A stretch of 64,000 bases of DNA from Variovorax sp. HW608 (GTDB lineage: Bacteria; Pseudomonadota; Gammaproteobacteria; Burkholderiales; Burkholderiaceae_C). The DNA lies in contig NZ_LT607803.1 in assembly GCF_900090195.1 (NCBI RefSeq), positions 2,356,001-2,420,000 of the forward strand. The letters run 5' to 3'. Of the stretch, positions 34,452 through 43,315 are shown piece by piece; position 1 is the first letter of the stretch, and each line of letters begins with the position of its first letter. Below the pieces are notes generated by a model. That model did no database searches. It worked only from the letters and a program-made list of their open reading frames with translations, and was not told where the DNA came from. Both the position numbers and the translations under genes were made by a program.

Positions 34452-35254
34452 GCGGGGCCCTTCAAATCGGTCCGCTCAGCGTGCCGTTTGAGTTGCTGCT
34501 CGTGTTCGCAGCCGTGGGATCGGGGTCCCTGGTCGGGAGCCGTCTCGGACGCAAACTTGGCGTCGATGCCGATCCAGCGCTCTTTCGCTTGTTGCTAGTC
34601 GCCCTGATCGCCTCGCGGCTCTCGTTCGTGCTCCGATTCCACGAGGCATACAGCGCGGCGCCGCTTGGCATTTTGGATATTCGCGACGGTGGATGGAGCC
34701 CGCTGGGAGGAATCGTCGCTGCGTGGGCGTGCCTGTTGGTTCTTGCATGGCTTCGCCGGACGCTGGCAAGGCCCGTGGGCGCCGCGCTGGCCACCGCTAC
34801 CGGAGGCTGGCTGCTCGGCACCATGATCCTCGCGACCTGGCCCGCCGAAGCGCTCCAGATACCGGTGGTCAAACTGGCAAGCCCGCAAGGGCAGGAGGTG
34901 TTGCTTTCGGAGTTCCATGGCAAACCCGTCGTGGTGAATCTATGGGCCACCTGGTGTCCACCATGCCAACGCGAACTGCCCATTCTGGAGCAGGCACAGA
35001 CGGAACGCCCAGATGTCCACTTCGTCTTTCTGAACCAGGGTGAAGCCGCCGAAACGGTGAACAGCTTTTTGGTTGCCCGATATCCGGGGTTGCGCAATGT
35101 CTTGCTTGATATCGAAGGCAGCGTTTCGGCCTCGTTCGGCCAACGCGCGCTGCCCACCACATTGTTCTTCGATGCGCACGGCAAGCTTGTCAGTACGCGC
35201 ATCGGTGAACTCTCGCGCGCGACGTTGGCGCAACGGCTCGATGCGTTGCCATAG
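34448..35254 (+). CDS. TlpA-like thioredoxin fused to a membrane domain
   Basis: 268 residues from ATG 34448, coupled to dsbD (ATGA). Residues 1-135 hold about four transmembrane segments and resemble the diacylglyceryl transferase Lgt fold in outline (LLLVFAAVGSGSLVGSRLGR; LIASRLSFVLRFHEAY; DGGWSPLGGIVAAWACLLVL) but lack enough of it to be called an enzyme. Residues 140-268 are a TlpA/ResA thioredoxin with active site VNLWATWCPPCQRELPILEQ and the cis-Pro loop ALPTTLFFDAHG. DsbD most likely keeps this domain reduced in the periplasm, for cytochrome maturation or copper-site assembly. Confidence 0.87.
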   Translation: MSGALQIGPLSVPFELLLVFAAVGSGSLVGSRLGRKLGVDADPALFRLLLVALIASRLSFVLRFHEAYSAAPLGILDIRDGGWSPLGGIVAAWACLLVLAWLRRTLARPVGAALATATGGWLLGTMILATWPAEALQIPVVKLASPQGQEVLLSEFHGKPVVVNLWATWCPPCQRELPILEQAQTERPDVHFVFLNQGEAAETVNSFLVARYPGLRNVLLDIEGSVSASFGQRALPTTLFFDAHGKLVSTRIGELSRATLAQRLDALP

Positions 35255-35290
35255 TGCTGGTGCAGAGTTGAATCAGCTCGAAAGTTGATC

Positions 35291-35383
35291 GTGAAAACTC
35301 TGTTTCTCGTGCGGCACGCCAAATCGAGTCGCGACGATCCGTCCTTGCCCGACCGGGAGCGACCATTGGACGATCGCGGCTGA
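35291..35383 (+). pseudogene. Phosphohistidine phosphatase SixA-like fragment
   Basis: From GTG 35291: VKTLFLVRHAKSSRDDPSLP followed by DRERPLDDRG and a stop. LVRHAKSS is the catalytic RHG-type motif of SixA/histidine phosphatases. Only 30 residues remain before the junction with the DUF1259 fragment. Confidence 0.75.
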
Positions 35384-36022
35384 TGGGCGACACGGTTCTC
35401 TTCGAAGATGAAGTGAATCCCGCGATGAGCGCTGCACTCGACACGGGCCTCGAGGTCACGGCGTAGCACAACCATTTCTTCTTCGACGCGCCCAAGGTCT
35501 ACTTCATGCACATCGGCGGCCAAGGCGATGCGCGCAAGCTCGCCGCTGGCGTCAAGGCCGTGTATGAACCGCATCGCACAGATCCGCTCGACCCAGGCGA
35601 CTCTGGCCGCTGCGTTCAGCGGCGAGGTGCCAGCGCCCAGTCATATCAGCGCAGCCCCGATCGAGGAGGCGCTCGGTGCAAAAGCCGACAGCAAGGACGG
35701 CATGGTGAAGGTCACGATCGGGCGGACCGCTCGCATGCACGACGCGATGGTCGGCAACCAGATGGGCGTGAACGCCTGGGCCGCGTTCGCCGGCAGCGAC
35801 GACAACGCCGTGGTCGACGGCGACTTTGCGATGACCGAAGGCGAGCTGCAGCCAGTACTGAAAGCCATGCGAGGCGACGGCATCAACATCGTCGCGATTC
35901 ACCAGCATATGACGCACGAGACGCCGCGCATCATGTTCCTGCACTACTGGGGCAAGGGCAAGGCCGCGGATCTCGCGCGTGCCGTCAGGCATGCACTCGA
36001 TGCACAGCACGCCGCAGGATAA
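35383..36022 (+). pseudogene. DUF1259 (LppY/LpqO family) remnant
   Basis: A continuous DUF1259 protein can be read across two frames. Frame one from 35383: MGDTVLFEDEVNPAMSAALD, an in-frame TAG at 35464 where other members have a Leu before HNHFFFDAPKVYFMHIGGQG. Frame two: PSHISAAPIEEALGAKADSK, MVKVTIGRTARMHDAMVGNQ, VVDGDFAMTEGELQPVLKAM and IVAIHQHMTHETPRIMFLHY. One nonsense codon, one frameshift near 35580 and a missing N-terminus make it dead. Function of the family is unknown. Confidence 0.85.
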
Positions 36023-36333
36023 GGCGCACGCATGCCGATGATCGCGCGAATGTCGTGTGCCTGAAGAGCGATGACGGTGGTATCTGGCTGAAAGCACTAG
36101 AGCAGGGAGCCCCGGCGCCACGGGATTCCCGCTCGCTGCTCGAGTGGGCCCTGGCCGTTTGGCGACTGGCGCTCTCCGGCCCATGATTCTAGGATGCCGG
36201 CTTTCACATGCGGGAATGCACCATGAAACCGATGCACATGCGCGTTTTCATTTTCCGCCTCCTCGGCTCCGACAAGGCAGCTACCCTCGGCGGCCGCGGC
36301 GGCAATCCCCACCAACCGCACTGAGGAAGCACC
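36023..36333. other. Intergenic stretch without a recognised gene
   Basis: About 310 bp upstream of the GMC oxidoreductase. No coding family, no strong inverted repeat and no convincing sigma70 promoter could be identified. GAGGAAGC (36323-36330) at its end is the ribosome-binding site of the next gene. Confidence 0.4.
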
Positions 36334-38583
36334 ATGATCAATCAACTGGTCGAGGCGAATCAGCAGGTACGGCTGCAAGGGACCACCTTTTCGATTGATG
36401 TCCTGGGCCGTTATGTTTGCAGCACTTGGGATGAAGCGACCGCGAATGGCGGCGTCGCGTTTGATGCCGTCGTCATTGGCGCGGGGATGTACGGTGCTTA
36501 CTGCGCCGAGAAGATCTATCGTCTTGGACCCAACCTTCGTGTCCTCGTGCTTGACGCAGGCAGTCTTCTGGTCACGGAGCATGTTCAAAATCTGTCGCGG
36601 ATCGGCCTGAACGCGGCAGCGCCTGTGTCCGTGATCCAGAACGTTGACGATCCTGGTACGCGCGAGCTTGTCTGGGGTACGCCATGGCGCAGCATGGTGG
36701 CGTTTCCCGGCCTGGCCTACTGCCCTGGCGGCCGATCCCTCTACTGGGGTGGATGGTCGCCGCGCCTCACAGATGCCGATTTGGCGAATTGGCCGCAGCC
36801 GGTGGCGACCCAGCTTCAGAGCCCGACTCACTCCGGCGATGCCTATGAGCGAGTCGAGAAGGAAACAGGCGTCTTCGACAAGACCGACTACATCTCGGGT
36901 CCGTTGTTTGATGCGTTGAAGAAGAAGTTCATGAGCGCCGCTGCTGGCGTGGCGACAGTGGATGGCATCGAAGACGCCCCGCTCGCCGTGCAAGCCGCCC
37001 CGCCGGCGTCCGGACTGTTCAGCTTCGACAAGTGGAGCAGCATGCCCATTCTCACGGACGCGGTGCGCGAAGCGGCGGGGCGCCCCGACTGGCAGCGCCG
37101 GCTCTTTATCGTGCCGAAGGCGCACGTCACCAAGCTGCAAACGGCCGGCGGGGCGGTGACGGCGATCGACGTGCGCGTGAACGGGCAACTGAAGTCCATC
37201 GGCATTCCACCCACGTGCGTGGTCGTGCTGGCCTCCGGCACCATCGAAGCCACGCGCCTCGCGCTTGAATCGTTTCCCACGCCGCTGATGGGTCGCAACC
37301 TCATGGCGCACTTGCGCTCGAACACCGTCGTGCGGATCCATCGCTCTGTCATCGACCCGGCATTGCCCGAGCGCCTGGAGGCCGCCGCGCTGCTTGTCCG
37401 CGGCTCGACCCCGAAAGGTCGCTATCACCTGCAAGTCACTGCCGCGGCGGTCGCGGGCGGTTCGGAGGACGACATGTTCCGCATGATTCCGGACATCGAC
37501 CTTCTCGATCAGACGCTGGCTGCCCAGCAGGAAGACTGGATCGTTATCACGCTGCGCGGCATCGCCGAGATGAACGGCGATCGGAGTGCCAACGCAAACA
37601 AGCAAACCGGGCGGTCGCCGAGTTGGGTGGACTTGAGCGACCAGACCGATGAGTTCGGAATGCGCCGCGCGTGGGTCAATCTGGCGACCAATCAGGACGA
37701 CAACGGCCTCTGGGACATCATGGACAAGGCCGCGCTCGACTTGGCCAACGCGGTCGCCAACAACGATCCGGCGAAGATCAAAGTCGTCGGGCAGGCGCGC
37801 GACGGACTTGGAACAACCCATCACGAAGCTGGAACACTCTGGATGGGCGCGAACCCGAATGATTCGGTGACCAATCTCGATGGCCGCTTTCATCACATCT
37901 CCAACGCCTACGTCGCGGGCCCTGCGCTGTTTCCCACGCTCGGCTCGGCGAACCCGTCACTCACCGCCACTGCGCTTGCGCGACGCACCGCCGAGGCGAT
38001 CGTGCGCGAGTCCCTTGGCGCAGAGCCCGGCTTTTCGCCACTAGGCACCGGTGGCATCGCCGGATGGAAGACGGCCGGGTCGGGCGGCTTCGTGGAGTTG
38101 GGCGGCAACATCATCGAATCGTTCGGTGGCATCGGCCTGCTGTGGTTTACAGAGCGGCAGTTCAAGAACTTCGTGCTGCGGGTCGATTGGCGCGCTTCGG
38201 CGGTCGACGACAACTCCGGCATCTTCATTCGCTTTCCCGACCCCGGAACCGACTGGACGATTCCCGTGGCACAAGGCTACGAGATCCAGATCGACAACAC
38301 CGGCAAGAATCCGGACACCAATCCGCCAACGTTCGGTGATCCGCTGCACAACACGGGAGCCGTCTACGGCCTTGCCGCTTCCACTTCCGCACCGACTGCC
38401 GGCCAGTGGCACACCTATGAGATTGAAGCCAACGGTTCGACGATTACCGTCTGGCTCGATGGCCAGCAAGTCAGCCAGCTGCAAAACGCCAACCGTTCCC
38501 CGCAGGGCTTTATCGGCCTGCAGAATCATCACGCCGGCTCCCGGGTGCAGTTCACGCGACTGCGTATCAAGCAGTTGCCTTGA
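36334..38583 (+). CDS. GMC oxidoreductase fused to a DUF1080 (3-keto-disaccharide hydrolase-like) domain
   Basis: 749 residues from ATG 36334 with GAGGAAGC upstream. Residues 40-550 are a GMC-type FAD oxidoreductase: VVIGAGMYGAYCAEKIYRLG (Rossmann), CPGGRSLYWGGWSPRLT, and the C-terminal GTTHHEAGTLWMG and NAYVAGPALFPTLGSANPSL with catalytic His/Asn. Residues about 560-749 are a LamG-like DUF1080 domain (FTERQFKNFVLRVDWRASAV; DNSGIFIRFPDPG; GYEIQIDNTGKN; WHTYEIEANGSTITVWLDGQ). No signal peptide. DUF1080 enzymes act on 3-keto-glycosides, which GMC-type dehydrogenases can make, so one chain may do both steps. Substrate unknown. Confidence 0.9.
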   Translation: MINQLVEANQQVRLQGTTFSIDVLGRYVCSTWDEATANGGVAFDAVVIGAGMYGAYCAEKIYRLGPNLRVLVLDAGSLLVTEHVQNLSRIGLNAAAPVSVIQNVDDPGTRELVWGTPWRSMVAFPGLAYCPGGRSLYWGGWSPRLTDADLANWPQPVATQLQSPTHSGDAYERVEKETGVFDKTDYISGPLFDALKKKFMSAAAGVATVDGIEDAPLAVQAAPPASGLFSFDKWSSMPILTDAVREAAGRPDWQRRLFIVPKAHVTKLQTAGGAVTAIDVRVNGQLKSIGIPPTCVVVLASGTIEATRLALESFPTPLMGRNLMAHLRSNTVVRIHRSVIDPALPERLEAAALLVRGSTPKGRYHLQVTAAAVAGGSEDDMFRMIPDIDLLDQTLAAQQEDWIVITLRGIAEMNGDRSANANKQTGRSPSWVDLSDQTDEFGMRRAWVNLATNQDDNGLWDIMDKAALDLANAVANNDPAKIKVVGQARDGLGTTHHEAGTLWMGANPNDSVTNLDGRFHHISNAYVAGPALFPTLGSANPSLTATALARRTAEAIVRESLGAEPGFSPLGTGGIAGWKTAGSGGFVELGGNIIESFGGIGLLWFTERQFKNFVLRVDWRASAVDDNSGIFIRFPDPGTDWTIPVAQGYEIQIDNTGKNPDTNPPTFGDPLHNTGAVYGLAASTSAPTAGQWHTYEIEANGSTITVWLDGQQVSQLQNANRSPQGFIGLQNHHAGSRVQFTRLRIKQLP

Positions 38584-38827
38584 ATCGGGCGCGAGTTCGG
38601 AACCGTTTTTGGATTTCGGGCGTAGACACTCGATCAGCTCTTCTGCTCCTCAGCGTGGGGGATGAGAATTTCTTGGCGAGCACCTATCGTCACGCACCGA
38701 CGCGTAGCCAAGTGTCGCGCCCCTTTACCACCACGATGCGAACTCACAAGGCTGCGCGATGGGGTGGCAATCCAGACAAGTCGTCAGTCACATTGCCGTT
38801 CACCTGACTCTCCAAGGAGCAGAAATC

Positions 38828-39030
38828 ATGACTCGTCCCATCCTCATCACCGGGGGCACAGGCTTCATCGCCTCCTACCTCGCAATGGAACTTCTGGAGC
38901 GTAATCCGGAGGCGAGAGTTGTACTCTTCGATCGCGACCAGGATCAACGTCGCCTGACCGGTTTCGATGGTGCACAGGGCAAGAAGCGCTATGAGGCCGT
39001 GAAGGAGCGTCTGACCTTCAGCCCGAGGTC
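38828..39030 (+). pseudogene. NAD-dependent epimerase/dehydratase N-terminal fragment
   Basis: From ATG 38828, preceded by AAGGAG: PILITGGTGFIASYLAMELL and ERNPEARVVLFDRD are the NAD-binding start of an extended SDR protein. Similarity stops near residue 66; the frame continues as unrelated sequence into the antisense of the GAF gene. The 245 bp before it hold no gene. Confidence 0.8.
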
Positions 39031-39117
39031 TCATTTGACACCGGCCGGCATCGCCGGCCGGACACTTCGACAAGGAGTCCGCCATGAACTTCAAGCGAGA
39101 AGTTATATGCTGGGTGC

Positions 39118-39639
39118 TCAGAGGGTTGGCAACGCGACCGGTCCAAGGTGCTCCACTGCGAAAGCAAAGGGGGCGCAGATGCCCGAAACCAGATCGATCA
39201 GCTGTCCGTCCGCCTGATCGTAAGCGTGCCGGTGAGACAGAAGATTGAGTGACCCGATCACGCAGCCCGCGCCCCAGATGGGAAGATTGAGTACCGAGTG
39301 CAGGCCGCGCTCGATCAGCAGTTCGGCTTCGGAAAACACAGCACGAATGTCCGCCTCGTCACTCCCGATGTAGGGCCGCCCCCGGTCGAGCACCTGGACT
39401 GACCAGGGCCCCTTGCCCGTGGCCTTGAAGCCGCCCGACGGGTTGGGGGTTTCATCGCTCGAGAAGATGCGGCGCATCAGCCGCTGCTCCTTCAGGAATG
39501 CAAGGCCTGTCAGGAGGCTGTAACCAAAGATGGAATCGACCAGGCGAGAAATCTCCGACCACTGCGCTTCGGAGCTCTGGGCCCGGCCAAGCGCCTGGGC
39601 GGCCTGCGCGAGGCACTTCAGCTTGGGCTCGTCTTTCAT
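39118..39639 (-). CDS. GAF-domain protein
   Basis: 173 residues from ATG 39639 (MKDEPKLKCLAQAAQALGRA). The entire chain is one GAF domain: SIFGYSLLTGLAFLKEQRLM, GPWSVQVLDRGRPYIGSDEA, LIERGLHSVLNLPIWGAGCV, IGSLNLLSHRHAYDQADGQL. GAF domains bind small ligands or nucleotides. No output domain is attached, and its end coincides with a fragment junction, so it may be a truncated sensor. It lies 19 bp beyond an MFS fragment on the same strand. Confidence 0.82.
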   Translation of the reverse strand: MKDEPKLKCLAQAAQALGRAQSSEAQWSEISRLVDSIFGYSLLTGLAFLKEQRLMRRIFSSDETPNPSGGFKATGKGPWSVQVLDRGRPYIGSDEADIRAVFSEAELLIERGLHSVLNLPIWGAGCVIGSLNLLSHRHAYDQADGQLIDLVSGICAPFAFAVEHLGPVALPTL

Positions 39640-39658
39640 TCGTTGATGCCTTCCAGGG

Positions 39659-39868
39659 CTACCCTCCCGCGATCATGCGCAGGATGTAGAACTCATGGAA
39701 GTTCGTCGCAAAGGCGTTGACGAAGGTTGCAACGCAAAACAGCACCAGCGACCACATCATGACCACCTTGCGGCCGAAACGGTCACCCAGCAGTCCAGAC
39801 ATCAGCGCGCCCACCAGGAAGCCGACATAGGTGCTGCTGGCGATCCAGCCGGCTTGGGTGCCGCTCAA
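39659..39868 (-). pseudogene. MFS transporter fragment
   Basis: GWIASSTYVGFLVGALMSGL, LGDRFGRKVVMMWSLVLFCV and NFHEFYILRMIAGG form helices 2-4 of a major facilitator protein with the GDRFGRK loop. Both the N-terminus and the remaining eight helices are gone. Confidence 0.85.
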
Positions 39869-39876
39869 CTTGTCGT

Positions 39877-40962
39877 TTAAAGGCGGTTCGCGTGGATGAC
39901 GCCGTCCTGCATGACGAGCCGTATGGCCGTGTCATGACGGGTGAGCAACGCGATGTCGTCCAGCGGATTGCCGTCGATCAGCAGCAGGTCGGCATAGGCC
40001 TGCTCGACGATCTCCCCCAGGATGCCTGTGTGGTTCAGGATCTCGGCGCCGATCAGCGTCGCTTGCTGGATCGTCTTGGCATTGCCGAGAACCTTGGCGC
40101 GCAGCGGCAATTCTTCGGACTGCAGATCGTGCGTTTCGCCCAGCAAGTCGGAGCCGTAGCCCATCTTCACTCCCACTGCGTCGAGTACCTTCAGTACTTC
40201 CAGGCCGTTGGTGCGCACGCTTTCAATCTTGCGCACCGACTCGGGGGGAAGGCCGTACTTGGGGCCGTCGTTCGCAAGGCCCTCGTATGTGATGAGCGTG
40301 GGCACCATGTAGGCACCCATCTCCTTCATCAACTGGGCCGTCGGCTCGTCCACGAGGTTGCCGTGCTCGATGGTCCGCACGCCGCATCGGACCGCGCGCG
40401 CAATCGCCCGTGGCGTATAGGCGTGCGCCATGACATAGGTGTTGGCGTTACCTGCTTCCTCCACGATGGCTCGCAGTTCGGACTCGCAGAGCCCAAGATT
40501 GATGATCGGATCGTTGGGCGAGGCCACGCCGCCCGAGGCCATGACCTTGATCTGAGACGCGCCCTTCAGGATCTCCTCGCGCACCGCCAGACGGCAAGCA
40601 TCGACGCCGTCCACCACGCGGGCAATGTTGCCGAGCTTGTAGGCACACGCGCAGGGGTCTTCCAGGATGTCGTTGCGGGCACGGAAGTCGCCGTGCCCGC
40701 CGGTCTGCGACAAGGCCTTGCCGGCACAGAACAGTCGAGGCCCGGTGACCTGCCGTGTTCTCACCGCCTCGGCCAGCGCCCAGTCGGCACCGCCTGCATC
40801 ACGCACCGACGTGAATCCGCGGTCCAGCATGCCCTTCATGATCGGCAGTGCGCGAAGCAGTGCCAGTGCGTTCGGCATGCGGGCGACGGCACCGAGATTG
40901 AAGGACGAGGCCATCACGTGCACGTGGCAGTCGATGAGGCCAGGCATGAGGGTCATGCCCAT
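39877..40962 (-). CDS. Metal-dependent amidohydrolase, N-terminus truncated
   Basis: From an internal Met at 40962 the frame gives 361 residues of the amidohydrolase barrel: MPGLIDCHVHVMASSFNLGA (HxH), IKVMASGGVASPNDPI (Lys region), VMAHAYTPRAIARAVRCGVR and TIEHGNLVDE (His), MGYGSDLLGETHDL (Asp). Homology begins upstream at about 41044 (ILIKDGIIEKIGGADLACEG), so the first roughly 30-40 residues have been replaced by a LysR fragment on the other strand. The metal site is complete, but translation of a stable protein is doubtful. The family includes Xaa-Pro dipeptidase-like enzymes and imidazolonepropionase relatives. Confidence 0.75.
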   Translation of the reverse strand: MGMTLMPGLIDCHVHVMASSFNLGAVARMPNALALLRALPIMKGMLDRGFTSVRDAGGADWALAEAVRTRQVTGPRLFCAGKALSQTGGHGDFRARNDILEDPCACAYKLGNIARVVDGVDACRLAVREEILKGASQIKVMASGGVASPNDPIINLGLCESELRAIVEEAGNANTYVMAHAYTPRAIARAVRCGVRTIEHGNLVDEPTAQLMKEMGAYMVPTLITYEGLANDGPKYGLPPESVRKIESVRTNGLEVLKVLDAVGVKMGYGSDLLGETHDLQSEELPLRAKVLGNAKTIQQATLIGAEILNHTGILGEIVEQAYADLLLIDGNPLDDIALLTRHDTAIRLVMQDGVIHANRL

Positions 40963-41044
40963 GGCATCGATCTCCAGGGCGCCTTCGCAAGCCAGATCGG
41001 CCCCGCCGATCTTCTCGATGATGCCGTCCTTGATCAGGATACTG

Positions 41045-41256
41045 GGTTATTGCGGAGGCCACGTATCTCATCGGCAAAGAGACGAGCGTGGTGTGCTCAC
41101 CCAGATATAGGGACAAGTTCAACATCAGGCATTTCGCGGACCTCAAGGACAGCACTCTGCTGCAGCACAACGAGATTCCTTTGGCGTGGGAGGACTGGTT
41201 CGCCGCCTACGGCGGTGAGCACAAAGGCGCCCGCATCGGTCCTGGCTTCAATCTCT
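41045..41256 (+). pseudogene. LysR-type regulator C-terminal fragment (GcvA-like)
   Basis: The frame WVIAEATYLIGKETSVVCSP, RYRDKFNIRHFADLKDSTLL and QHNEIPLAWEDWFAAYGGEH is the end part of a GcvA-type LysR substrate-binding domain. It starts exactly where the amidohydrolase homology stops and ends near GFNLL. Confidence 0.75.
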
Positions 41257-41429
41257 TATCGTCGGCAGGGCAGCAAGGTCTTCGTTGGGCGAGTTACCTC
41301 ACTACTGAAGCAGGATGGTTCGCGCAGCCCTCCGCTGCGACTTGTCCTTGCTTCTTCTGTCGCCGCGCTGCCTTGCAGCCTCTGTTCAGGGATCAGAAGC
41401 GGCCGGCGAGGAGCGCGTCGAGAGCGTGA

Positions 41430-41693
41430 TTGAGGAGGCGGAGCGGATTCTGGCTGATGCTCGCCGCGCTCACGATACTTGGCATGTTCATGGTGGGATA
41501 CCAGGCCGGCGTCGCGGAATCCAGAAGGACGCTTGCCATGCCGGTTCTAGCGATTGCCTTGGCGTGCGTGGTGGCTTTGATCAACTCGCTCGATCACCCG
41601 ATCGGTTGGCTGACCCTGACCCAGGTGTCGCAGCAGCCGCCGATCGATCTGCTTACGGACATGGATAGCCGGCGCCTGCCTCATTCCCCATGA
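41430..41693 (+). CDS. Small membrane protein, probable DUF4239 C-terminal fragment
   Basis: 87 residues with two hydrophobic segments (FWLMLAALTILGMFMVGYQA; LAMPVLAIALACVVALINSL) and the tail DHPIGWLTLTQVSQQPPIDL. That tail resembles the end of bestrophin-like DUF4239 membrane proteins, so this is probably the last third of such a gene rather than an independent one. No good start or ribosome-binding site is apparent. Confidence 0.5.
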   Translation: MRRRSGFWLMLAALTILGMFMVGYQAGVAESRRTLAMPVLAIALACVVALINSLDHPIGWLTLTQVSQQPPIDLLTDMDSRRLPHSP

Positions 41694-41776
41694 CTGAGGT
41701 GGGCTCACCAACGCCGCTGACCGTCTGCCGAAACTCGCGACTCCGCGGCCGGCAGTCGGTCATCATCTCCACCAGG

Positions 41777-42238
41777 TCACGCGGCTGAGCGCACCCGAGC
41801 CTCGCGGAGCACCAGCACAGGGATCTCGGAATGCGTGAGCACCTTTTGTGTCTCGCTACCGAGCAGGAGCGCTTGCATGCCCCGTCGCCCGTGTGAAGCC
41901 ATCACGATCAGGTCGCAGTGCCGCGTCCGCGCGGTCTCGATGATCGCCAGGTAGGGATGAACGTGCTCGACGGCGATGGTGTCGCAGGCGACGTCGGATT
42001 GCGTTGCGAGCGCCGACAGCTTACCGAGGTACTGGTCCGCCAGCAGACGCATTCGGGCAGCGAATTGTCGCTTGTCCTCCTCAAGCGCCTCCGACTGCAG
42101 TGTAAGGACGTGAATGGACGGCAGGACGTGCAGCCCCGTGACCTTGGTGCCTAGCTCGCGGGCGAAGGCAATGCCCTGCTGAACCGCAAGATCGGATAGC
42201 GGCGAGCCGTCGGTGGGAAGCAAGAGATGCGTGAACAT
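41777..42238 (-). CDS. Universal stress protein (UspA family)
   Basis: 153 residues from ATG 42238; the open frame to 42439 is an artefact. MFTHLLLPTDGSPLSDLAVQ opens the Usp fold, and the ATP-binding loop is VMASHGRRGMQALLLGSETQ (G-2x-G-9x-GS type), followed by KVLTHSEIPVLVLRE. Usp proteins bind ATP and help survive growth arrest. It stands alone here, apart from the Usp at 53.7 kb, and no FNR box was seen upstream. Confidence 0.93.
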   Translation of the reverse strand: MFTHLLLPTDGSPLSDLAVQQGIAFARELGTKVTGLHVLPSIHVLTLQSEALEEDKRQFAARMRLLADQYLGKLSALATQSDVACDTIAVEHVHPYLAIIETARTRHCDLIVMASHGRRGMQALLLGSETQKVLTHSEIPVLVLREARVRSAA

Positions 42239-42487
42239 ACTAGTCTCCCGGCGCTTGGCGTGTCGACCTCCAGCCGCGGCCCAAATTTGACCAAGGCGGA
42301 GCCCTCGGGCTGCCGGGCGCAGTCGCCCACCGCCTTTGCAACTCGCTGCCAAGCGCGCACCTCGAGTGTTGTGCAGCACTGCAACCGGGCGCCCGGAGCC
42401 CGTGACACAAATTGTGCGCTTGCGTCGTCCGCTCGCCAACAGCAGAAGTGCCGGGGTTAAGCCACCCTATAGCAGCTCCAGCACGCC

Positions 42488-43273
42488 TCAGTCGGAATGA
42501 GTTGCCAATTGCGAGTGGGTGAGAAGACCGCGCTCGATACGCCAGACGCTCGAACGCAATGTCTGTTGGTGGACCGCGGCCAAGCCGTCCCAGCGCCTAT
42601 TGAACTCCGAGGCGATCGAGCGAAGGCTGCCCGCCTTCGCGGCCAGTGCGACCAGGTTCGATCCCCCGCTGGCGGGGACGAGGAGCACGGCGTCTTCGCC
42701 GAAGCAGCGAACGATCCTGTCGCACAGGGCCTCGCAGGTCGGCCCCTTGCGATGAAGATTGACCGCCATGACCCCCGTGGCACTCAGCACGGACCGGCAC
42801 GCGGCATAGAAGTCCGGGGTGCACAACTGCTCGGGCTGTCCGTCATAGGTGAAGCCGTCCACGAGGACGACGTCGTAGCGGTGCTTCGCGGCAGCCACGA
42901 AGCTCGCGCCGTCGTCACAGACGACCCGAAATCGGTGATCGTCGGCCGGCACCAGGAAGGTGTCGCGCATCTGGATGACGTGGGGGTTGATCTCGACGAC
43001 GGTAATGTCCGCGGCCGGGACATGCCGGTAGCAGTACTTCGGCAGCGAACCCCCGCCCAAACCGATCGCAAGGATCGACTGCGGAGCGGGCTGCAGCAGC
43101 AGGCAGCCCATCATGGTGCGCGTGTACTCCAGATCCAGCCGATAGGGATCGTCGCGGCGCATGCGGCTTTGCATGGCCGAGATGTCGAAGTGCATGGCCA
43201 CCGTGTGCCCGTCCTCATAGACGAACGGGCGCACCTTGTCGGGGGCGATGAAGGGGAAGAAATCGTTCAGCAA
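42488..43273 (-). CDS. Spermidine synthase-like methyltransferase-fold protein
   Basis: 261 residues from ATG 43273. LEYTRTMMGCLLLQPAPQSI, LAIGLGGGSLPKYCYRHVPA, ADITVVEINPHVIQMRDTF and YDVVLVDGFTYDGQPEQLCT follow the spermidine synthase pattern (GGG nucleotide loop, acidic VEIN, VDGF). The putrescine-site Asp motifs are not clear, so aminopropyltransferase activity is uncertain. Many bacterial relatives are of unknown function. It follows the YoaK-like gene by 42 bp on the same strand. Confidence 0.8.
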   Translation of the reverse strand: MLNDFFPFIAPDKVRPFVYEDGHTVAMHFDISAMQSRMRRDDPYRLDLEYTRTMMGCLLLQPAPQSILAIGLGGGSLPKYCYRHVPAADITVVEINPHVIQMRDTFLVPADDHRFRVVCDDGASFVAAAKHRYDVVLVDGFTYDGQPEQLCTPDFYAACRSVLSATGVMAVNLHRKGPTCEALCDRIVRCFGEDAVLLVPASGGSNLVALAAKAGSLRSIASEFNRRWDGLAAVHQQTLRSSVWRIERGLLTHSQLATHSD

Positions 43274-43315
43274 GACTGGGGTTCCACAAGCAAAGAGCGT
43301 CGTCCGGGGAAACCG

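Noticed and set aside
36097..37896. 599-codon leftward frame opposite the GMC oxidoreductase
   Set aside because: No motif or family; the sense frame is a full GMC protein.
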